From assembly GCF_022965805.1 (NCBI RefSeq), contig NC_133103.1, positions 29,006,329-29,070,328 on the forward strand: a DNA stretch of 64,000 bases, given 5' to 3'. The notes beneath the pieces were generated by a model. The model ran no database searches and had not been told where the DNA came from. It saw nothing but the letters and a program-made list of their open reading frames with translations. The translations under genes and the position numbers were made by a program. Of this stretch, positions 56,471 through 64,000 are shown in pieces. Every line of letters begins with the position of its first letter. Positions within the stretch are counted from its first letter, which is position 1. This DNA comes from Primulina eburnea. Lineage: Eukaryota > Streptophyta > Magnoliopsida > Lamiales > Gesneriaceae.

Positions 56471-58998
56471 AATATGACTCAAGTCGGGAATATATCTTCT
56501 TAGTTGCGAAACGTGGTTTACGTTATGGATTTTTGACATGTCAGGCGGCAAGGCTAGCCGATAAGCTCGGGAATATATCTTCTTAATTGCGAAACATGGA
56601 AGACGTTATGGATTCTTGACATGTCAGGCGGCAAAGCTAGCCGATAAGCTAGGGTTCCGATTCTTTCCAGAATTTCGATAGGTATGACGTATCTTGGGTT
56701 CAAATTTCTCGATTTGCTGAAACAGACCACTCCCTTCATAGGTGAAACCTTGACATAGGTCTTCTCTCCGACTTCAAATTCCAACGGCCTTCTCTTCAAG
56801 TCAGCCCAGCTATTTTGCCGGTCCTGAGCCGCTTTGAGTTTCTCTCTAATGATATCTACCTTCTCCATCGTGATATGCACTAGTTGCCCGGTGACGGCTT
56901 TCTCCACTATTTCGTCCCAATACAGTAGAGATCTATATTTTCTTCCATAGAGCGCTTCCTAAGGGGCCATCTCTATGCTATTGTGGTAGCTGTTATTGTA
57001 TGTGAACTCTATTAGAGGTATATGTTCACTCCAATTTCCTTTGAAATCAAGAGCACACACCCTCAACATGTCCTCTAAGGTTTGAATTGTTCTTTTGGTT
57101 TGGCCATCTGTTTGCGGGTGATAGGCCGTGCTGAGGGTGACTTTGGTTCCCATGGCTTCTTGGAAACTTTTCCAGAATCGGGAGACAAACCTTGGATCCC
57201 TATTAGATAGTATACTTGTTGGAACTCCGTGTAATCTTACTAAGTTGTCCATGTACAAGGTGGCTAATTTATCTAGGTTTTAGTTCATTCGAACTGGTAA
57301 AACGTGTGCCTATTTGGTTATTCGGTCGATGATAACCCAGATCCCATCATGGTTTTTTCTTGACTTTGGTAATCCTACCACAAAGTTCATGGAAATGTGC
57401 TCCCACTTCCATGTTGGGATTTCTTGCGGTTGTAGGAGTCCTCCGGGTCGTTGATGTTCGGCTTTGACCTGTCGACAAATTTGGCATTTAGCGACAAATT
57501 CAGCTATGTCCTTCTTCATTCCATTCCACCAGTAATTCTATTTCAAGTCTCGATACATTTTGGTGCTCCCGTGGTGAATTGAGAACTTTGACTTGTGCGC
57601 CTCAGACATTACTTCGTCTTATCTCATCGAGGTCAGGACGCATTTCTCATCAGTTTGGAATTCTCGAGCTTTTCCTCTTGAAATTGCTCCTTAATTTTTG
57701 CTATGGAATAATCATGATTTTGTTTCAACTTGATGGTTTCTTGAAAGCATGGTTGAGCTAAAAGAGCTGATAAATTTTCTCTTCCTATGTCTCTTCGGCT
57801 CAAGGCATCTGCTATCTTGTTGGCTTTACCCGGATGGTAGTTGATTGTTAAGTCATAATACTTCAAGAGTTCAATCCACCGTCTCTGTCTCATGTTTAAT
57901 TCTTAATTCTTTTTGAGTGAATAGGTATTTGAGGCTTTGGTGATCGGTGAATATCTCGCATTTAGCATCATATAGCTAGTGTCTCCATATTTTTAGTGCA
58001 AATACGACGGTTGTTAACTCAAGATCATGAGTTGGGTAATTTTGTTCATAAGGTTTTAATTGCCTTGATGCGTAGGAAATTACCTAGCCTTACTTCATTA
58101 ATACGCACCCTAATCCTCCATTTGATGCATCACTATATAAGGTGAAGTTCTTGCCATCTTCGGGAAGTACTAGCACAGGTGTAGATGCAAGTTTTCTTTT
58201 TAAGAATCTGAAAACTCTTCTCGCATTCTTCGCTCCAAATGAATCTAGAGTTTTTTATGTGAGTTTGGTGAGGGATATGGCTATTGAAGAAAATCCTTCA
58301 ACGAATTTCCTATAATATCCAGCTAAAATCCAAAAAGCTTCGAATCTCATTTACTGATTTTGGTTGAGGCCAGTCCACAATTGCCTCTACTTTCATGGGG
58401 TCCACTGAGACACCTATTTCAGAGATATGTGTCCCAAGAAGGCGACACTTGTTAGTCAAAATTCATGTTTCTTAAATTTTGCATACAGTTCTTTTCTCCG
58501 AGTATCTGTAGGGTGAGACGAAGATGTTTATCATGATCCTCCTTACTTGGTGAGTACACCAGGATGTCGTCTATGAATATGACCACGAACCTATCGAGTT
58601 ATGGTTTGAAGACTATATTCATGAGGTCCATGAATGCTGCCGGAGCATTGGTCAGTCCAAACGGTATTATTGTAAACTCGTAATGGTCGTATTTCGTCCT
58701 GGAGGCTTTTTTAGGAATATCTTCTGCTTTGACCTTCAGCTGATGGTATCCTGACCTCAGATCGAGTTTTGAAAAGACCTTGGCTCCTTTCAATTGGTCG
58801 AAAAGTTCATCTATCCTCGGCAGAAGGTATTTATTCGTATTTGTAATCTTGTTCAACTCTCTGTAGTCGATGCATAATCTCATACTCCCGTCCTTCTTTT
58901 TCATAAATAGTACAGGGGCTCCCCACGGAGATGCACTGGGTCGGATCTGCTTTTTATCCAACAACTCTTGGAGTTAATCCTTTAGCTCCTTTAACTAT
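56471..58998 (-). pseudogene. pol: E6: Ty3/gypsy pol remnant (RT, RNase H, integrase)
   Basis: On the minus strand: RT at 58599-58964 ([11 protein letters not shown], then [11 protein letters not shown]) continuing in other frames with FIDDILVYS near 58570. RNase H end at 57633-57893 ([21 protein letters not shown]). Integrase at 57310-57519 (zinc region), 56959-57258 (core) and 56554-56907 (C-terminal, FHVSQLRRYIPEL). Two catalytic integrase residues are changed: the second Asp is Asn (SNRDPRF) and the Glu is Lys (GQTKR). Multiple frameshifts. Gag and the rest of the element lie beyond E7, outside the window. Confidence 0.83.
56484..56649. repeat. 83-bp tandem duplication in E6
   Basis: Copies at 56484-56566 and 56567-56649 encode the same integrase C-terminal segment (LALPPDMS to LRRYIP). 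They differ at a few bases. The length is not a multiple of three, so the duplication breaks the frame. Confidence 0.8.
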
Positions 58999-59124
58999 TG
59001 TAATGCCCGAGAATTAATTCCGCTAATCAGACGTTGATTATTGACATGATTGAGGTTATAAGAACTCAAATGACGAGGCCGGGCGTCGTGGCATGATTAG
59101 CCAAGAATTTTGGACAGAACCTTC

Positions 59125-59304
59125 GGCGTTCGAGCGGTAGAAAAGGACCGCCCGAGCGCCAATGCATCGCAAATTGATCTTTGGACATAACGTGTGGCGC
59201 CCGAGCGGTAGAAATTGACCGCTCGAGCGCCAGGGAATTGTAAGTTAAGTAACCGGGCAGAAGGTTCGGCGCCCGGGCGGTAATTCTTGACCGCCCGAGC
59301 GCCA
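59125..59304. repeat. E7 dyad array (same motif as E3), three units
   Basis: Units start at 59125, 59196 and 59268 (spacing 71 and 72). Arms are GGCGCCCGAGCGGTA and GACCGCCCGAGCGCC, the same as in the Athila-like E3 apart from GACCGC for TACCGC. Confidence 0.85.
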
Positions 59305-59351
59305 CCTGGAAATCATGAAATGTGTCACGTTTTGTAAACCTGCACAGAATG

Positions 59352-59355
<4 letters not shown>

Positions 59356-59415
<60 letters not shown>
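59356..59415. repeat. (TA)30 microsatellite at the TATA-box position
   Basis: Sixty bases of pure TA repeat, 51 bp after the dyad array. Minus-strand Ile-Tyr frames here are artefacts. Confidence 0.95.
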
Positions 59416-59423
<8 letters not shown>

Positions 59424-60393
59424 AAGCTCGATTCTCCCTCAGCCAAAATCAGAAAGTTTAGGGAAAGGCTTCGTTCTTAATTTTCAAATTCAATTTGCGA
59501 AGAATCTGGTTGTTTGAATTGAAATCCGACTTCGGTACTGTGTTACTATCAACGCAGGCTACAACTGAACGTAAGTTTTGTTACGTTTAGACATGTTTTG
59601 AATTTATGATGTTGTCAGAACTGAATATGATTCAAATATGGTGTTTCTGCTACCGTAGACATCGTATAATTGAAGTCAGTTTGAAGAACAGATTGTTTAT
59701 GTAATTGTTATGATTTTTGATAGATATTGACTGAGATTCTATATCAAAATTGTGTTAATATTCAGAGTATGAATTATGTTGACACAGATTATGAGTTCCA
59801 GTATTATAATTGTGATGTTTAGATTGACGGGGTTAGTCAGATTGTATTATTATGCCGTCGAAACATCAGTTGATTTAGATTGATCAGATTCAGATATGAT
59901 TCGATTATATTGTGATATCGATGACATGAATTGAATTGTATCTTGTTCAGATATTGATCAGATTGTATACTGAATTGAGTATTGATCAGAACACATTGTA
60001 TATTGAGTTATTCACTGATACAGCGTATTCGATATTGTCATTTCAGATTTGATATGGAGAGAGTTGGATACAGGTCATCGCCTTCGTCAGACAGGGACGA
60101 CAAAGGTATAATTCATGTGATATTCGGGAAGACACAACTCAAATAAGATCCTATTTGAGTTTTCCAGCAAAAAATCACATACTAGCTTTATTGTTTATAT
60201 TATGCTTTGTTTACAGATTGTTATACATTGCATTTTAAGATATTTATGCTTTGTTTACAGATTGTTATACATTGCATTTGAGATAGGAAAGTTTGACAGA
60301 TAGTCAGACTTCTAGGCGTTCGGTGTATCGTTACATAGGAGCAGACACCCTCCTATTGTAGATTATTCGATACATATTTGACCGAAGTCTAGG

Positions 60394-60450
60394 AATAAGA
60401 CGTACGTCACCCCGATTGGGAGGGTAGGTGACAGACAGTGACGTCTTATT
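60394..60450. other. Conserved LTR hairpin, E7 copy
   Basis: Outer arms AATAAGACGT and ACGTCTTATT, inner arms GTCACC and GGTGAC, loop CCGATTGGGAGGGTA. Both stems are perfect. Confidence 0.65.
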
Positions 60451-61115
60451 CACCCCGGGATCCCTGGAGTTATAGTTGAGTCGAGTCTAGATATGATTTG
60501 ACTAGAACTGCATGTGTTTATAGATATGGTTTCATAGACTATGAAACCCATGTTTATTGTTTTCAATTATGACAGCATGTTTATATGATTTGATTTAAAT
60601 TGCATGTTTATCTGAATTGAGTTGCATGCTTATTTTGATTTGATTTCATAGATTATGAAATCTATTACTTTTGAATATGATCACGATAGCATGTTTTATG
60701 ATTTAGATTGTTTCCATACATGCTTATCATGTTTTATACTGGGATTTATTCTCACCGGAGTTATCCGGCTGTTGTCTTGTTTTGTATGTGTGCATGACAA
60801 CAGGTGGGACATGATCGGGTCGAGAAGATAACGAGAGAAGACGAGTTTAGCGTGGTGATTCCGGACTTACTGTAGATTTGGTTTAGTACTTGAACTTAGT
60901 AACTGAACCCTAGATTAGTTGAAAGACTGTTGTACAGTATTGTACTTTTATACTGAAATGTATTTTATACTGAGATGTATATTAGTTAGATTCCATTACC
61001 TTCCGTAGATACATTTTAAAAAAAGAAAAATTTTTAGACCCTGTTTATCTTAATTGATAATTAAATCCCAAAGATGATTAAGAAGAAAGATCAGCGTCCG
61101 GGTCCCCACAACAGG

Positions 61116-61127
61116 TGGTATCAGAGC
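61116..61127 (+). other. E7 primer binding site (iMet)
   Basis: A perfect TGGTATCAGAGC. The leader runs to 61442; a stretch near 61128-61260 partly repeats the region after the primer site. Confidence 0.88.
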
Positions 61128-61442
61128 GATAGATCCTTTAGGCTGAGATAGTCAGAGCTGATAGATCCTTTAGACTGAGATAGAAGAGAATGAGCGGGGT
61201 AGATTGAATTTTCTTTCCTTGCATGTGATTGCTAGCATGAGAATTATTTCAATGTTGACTTACATTGTGTGTGCTAGCATGATTTATTGTTTTCCCTATT
61301 ACATGTTGTTTGTTATCTGAGTTGATTACAGCATGTAATTACCAAGACTGAATCAGAACTGAGTCTGAATCAGAGGTATATGATCAGAGGAGGGCTGAGA
61401 CAGATTATATAGATTGGGTATTGATTTGATTGATATTCAGAT

Positions 61443-62342
61443 ATACCGCCTCGGAGAATTCCAGAAAGGGGTAGTACTTCGACTGAACAGACAGATGCAT
61501 CAGAAACTCAGATAGAAGCTAAGATGAGAGAATTTCAGTTATTACAGCCGCCGATTCTGAGTGGTACCGAGACATCTGAAGATTATCAGAACTGGTTTGA
61601 TGATATAGAAATTTTGTTTGATTTACTCGATTGTACAGATGAACATAGAGTTAAATTGGTATTTCACCAGTTACGAGAGGCTGCCAGAAGTTGGTGGATT
61701 ACAATCAAAGGAGTATTAGCACAACGTGGTACAGTGATTTCGTGGGAAATATTCAGAACTGAATTTTATCGACGATTTTTCTCAGTCTCGTACCGGGAGG
61801 ACAAGAAAGCAGAGTTTGAGAATTTGAGCCAAGGTCGGTTGAATATTGATGAATATACCGCCAAATTCTCTACTCTACTGCATTTTGCTCCTCAGATAGC
61901 TGGAAATGATGAAGCTATAGTAAATCAATTCATCAGAGGGTTGAATTCAGAGGTAGTTGCATTTATGAATCTGCAGCGACCTTACCATTTTGCTGACATC
62001 CTGAGTAGAGCGAAGAGAGCTGAGGCGAGTCTGATTAGACAGATAGGGAGGTTGTGTGTGAAACAACCCCAGACACATCAATCCCCTCTCCGATTTGATC
62101 GAGGCAGTACGAGTGGAAAGCAAGATTTGCTGAAAGCTCGGAAGAAACCATTCAAGAAAATAGGAAGCGATTCATCTAGCTCCAGCGTTTCTGGTCCAAG
62201 CTATACTAGAGTGTATTGCAGGAGTTACGGAGGGAGACATCCCACCGAGCAATGCCAGGGAGTTACTGGTAGATGTAATATTTGTGGACAGCCGGGACAC
62301 TTTGCTAAAGTCTGTCCCCAGAAGCGTTCCCGAAGATTGTAG
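61443..62342 (+). pseudogene. gag: E7 gag, open but with its start codon changed
   Basis: The expected start, equivalent to ATG 15362 of E4, is ATA at 61443-61445; the frame stays open from there to TAG at 62340-62342. The next ATG is 61524. The product has the capsid block (TSEDYQNWFDDIEILF, FFSVSYREDKKAEF), a Ser/Lys-rich basic linker and a good zinc knuckle CNICGQPGHFAKVC near the end. In the preceding knuckle one Cys is replaced by Tyr (YCRSYGGRHPTEQC). It is the only Tekay-type gag in the window without an internal stop. Confidence 0.8.
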
Positions 62343-62344
62343 GG

Positions 62345-64000
62345 AACAGAGTTCAATTGAAAACACAAATCCATAATTCACAACAGTTATTGATTCTTTA
62401 TGATTCTATTGCATATGTATTGATATATACTAATGCATTTGTTAAGAATATCTTTGACTAAGTTGCTTGGAGATATGTTATATCTGTTGGGTTGGTTGTA
62501 CTGTAGTATTGATGTCCTTGCTTGTTGAGAAAATGTTGATATCAGAGATTTCTGTATATAGTGTATACTACAGTAAGATGAGGATAAAATAGAGATAGAT
62601 TATGATGCACTTGTGTTTTCTGATTTGAACGCATTATTGATATGTATATGCTGAACAAGTACAGACATATTGTAGAATTTTTCCATAAATGGTAAGAGTC
62701 AGACTAGAGATGACTGATCAGTGGAGATACCACGATAAGGATTCTAGATTTAGAATTCCTTTGATATCTGTATTGTATATGACTCGATTAGTACAGAAAG
62801 GAGCAGATTGCATCCTTATGTATTCAGTAGATCTACTGAAATCGAGTATAGCATTGGCAGATTTGCCAATGATGTATGAGTTGGCTGATGTTTGCCTAGA
62901 TACGATTTCAGAATGGTGTTATATCAGAAAGATAAAGTTCAGAATTGAATTGAGATCAGGTATTGTTTGTATAGTAGATTTAGTACAGAATGGTATTGAC
63001 TATACAGAATGATACAAAATGAATTGAAAGAATATTTGAAAGATCATATTAAATATTCTGAGAATTATGATTCTTGTATACAGAAATTGTTCAGATATGT
63101 ATTTTGTTTGAAACAAATTGTATTCAGAATAGATGATATCTGATGTTAGTATACTGATTAATTTTGAGACAGTTGATATTGTGATCAGTGACTGATCAGA
63201 TACCGATATCAGAAAGATCAGAAAGTCAGAAATGTCAGAATTGTCAGAGATTGATATTATATGAGTCGACAGATTATCTGATATGATTGTGTTTTGAACT
63301 GCTTGAGAATTATTGCTTCTAGATCAGTATTTTATACAGATTGTATTGTTTGGGGAGCATATTATATTTGCAGATGATATATAGCAGTTGATCAGAATGG
63401 CATGAAGATCTGATTGATTTGTCAGAATCGATAGTATTGTTAGAACTTATGATCCTATATATTTACTAGATTAGTATAGATTATGATTATTCTGAATCAG
63501 TATTGATACAGATTTGATGAACCGTTGAGAGTATATACAGTTCAGCTTGTATCAGAAATGAATTCGAGAATTTCAGCAGTTCAGAAACGTGATCAGAGTG
63601 GTCAGAACAGTATTTCAATAATCAGATCAGAGTATCGGTCAGAGAAACAGATATGTGATTTTGTGTTTTGTATTAGACTGATTGTGTTATAATATCATAA
63701 TGTTTCAGAGTTGTATAACAGCATTGATATTTATAATCAGAGCCGAATACCAGGTAGGTATTTTTATTTAAATTTTATTATTAACTGATTTGTTTATACC
63801 GAATAGTTTGAATCTGAAATTACAGATAGTGTCAGAAATGCATTGTAGTGGATTCAGTGTTCATTTTGCTGACTGAAAATGTATGAGATTCGAACAGACA
63901 GGTATGATATAGACAGATTAGATCGGTCGTGACAGAATTTGTTCAGAAATGTGGGCAGAAATTATACTGATATGTCTGAATCGCTAACAGAGAAGACAGA
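62345..64000 (+). pseudogene. pol: E7 collapsed pol remnant
   Basis: Weak but ordered similarity to E5 pol: a protease relic near 62395-62440 (AYVLIYT where E5 has AYVLIDT), the protease-RT linker in an open frame at 62689-63012 ([11 protein letters not shown]), an RT relic near 63350 (around GGGGAGCATATTAT), and an integrase zinc-region relic near 63820-63900. RT to integrase fits in about 1 kb rather than 2 kb, so large parts are deleted. The stretch is dense in TCAGA words. Confidence 0.6.

Larger units (their letters stand above)
58999..61110 (+). repeat. E7 5' LTR
   Basis: 2112 bp, ending GGGTCCCCACA as in E4 and E5. It has a three-unit dyad array, a (TA)30 run and the conserved hairpin. 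An internal block around TTTATGCTTTGTTTACAG is duplicated near 60205-60280. Confidence 0.85.
58999..64000 (+). mobile_element. E7: Tekay-like element with gag and collapsed pol (runs off the window)
   Basis: The 5' LTR starts TGTAATGCCC at 58999, inside the RT of E6. The candidate target duplication is actat (58994-58998), but the right end lies outside the window. An iMet primer site and a Tekay-like gag follow. Beyond gag, recognisable pol pieces appear in order but compressed and heavily mutated. Confidence 0.82.

Noticed and set aside
59066..59446. Minus-strand frame rich in Ile-Tyr
   Set aside because: It is a reading of the (TA)30 microsatellite and the dyad array.

Overview
This window is plant nuclear DNA, almost certainly from a eudicot, and consists almost entirely of nested LTR retrotransposons. 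I find no host gene. The plant assignment rests on iMet-type primer binding sites (TGGTATCAGAGC), an Athila-type primer site (TGGCGCCGTTGCCGGGGA), Tekay-like Ty3/gypsy polyproteins with chromodomain-type tails, a Sirevirus-like Ty1/copia element, a PIF/Harbinger-like DNA element and a Cassandra TRIM carrying 5S rRNA-like sequence. The species cannot be fixed from the sequence.

The nesting can be read from target-site duplications (TSDs). E1 is a decayed Ty3/gypsy element (128-56151). Its integrase gene is split by E2, a copia-type solo LTR (6956-44887, TSD gttat). E2 holds S1, a gypsy-type solo LTR (7502-8928, TSD gtgca), and E3, an Athila-like element (9278-44378, TSD tccaa/tgcaa). E3 holds E4, a Tekay-like element (13202-34148, TSD cttta), and S2, a solo LTR (37466-40309, TSD cgagc). 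E4 holds a Harbinger-like element (16034-17226, TSD taa) and an 11-kb Sirevirus-like copia element on the minus strand (19362-30447, TSD ctatc). The 3' LTR of E1 is itself cut by E5, a minus-strand Tekay-like element (45918-54300, TSD ctaac), and by a Cassandra TRIM (55136-55771, TSD tgtgt). It stops at about 56151 against E6, a minus-strand gypsy remnant, which is cut by E7 (58999 to the window end), a Tekay-like element with a readable gag and a collapsed pol.

All polyproteins carry stops, frameshifts or catalytic losses, so nothing here looks autonomous as it stands. E5 and the copia element are the best preserved. Many stops are C-to-T changes in CAG or CAA codons, as expected from deamination of methylated cytosines in silenced DNA.

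The most interesting signal is a promoter-like architecture that recurs in unrelated elements. LTRs of E3, E4, E5, E7, S1 and S2 each carry an array of GC-rich dyad motifs, mostly paired about 20-24 bp apart and repeated about every 69-76 bp. Several arrays sit just upstream of a TATA-like box. The motif differs between families, the geometry hardly changes, and one motif is shared by an Athila-like and a Tekay-like element. Other leads are a hairpin in three LTR families with apparent compensatory changes, a copia family saturated with AACTG/CAGTT words (MYB-site-like), a TATA-led antisense gene inside the copia element, and possible distant similarity between the extra third ORFs of the copia and Athila elements.
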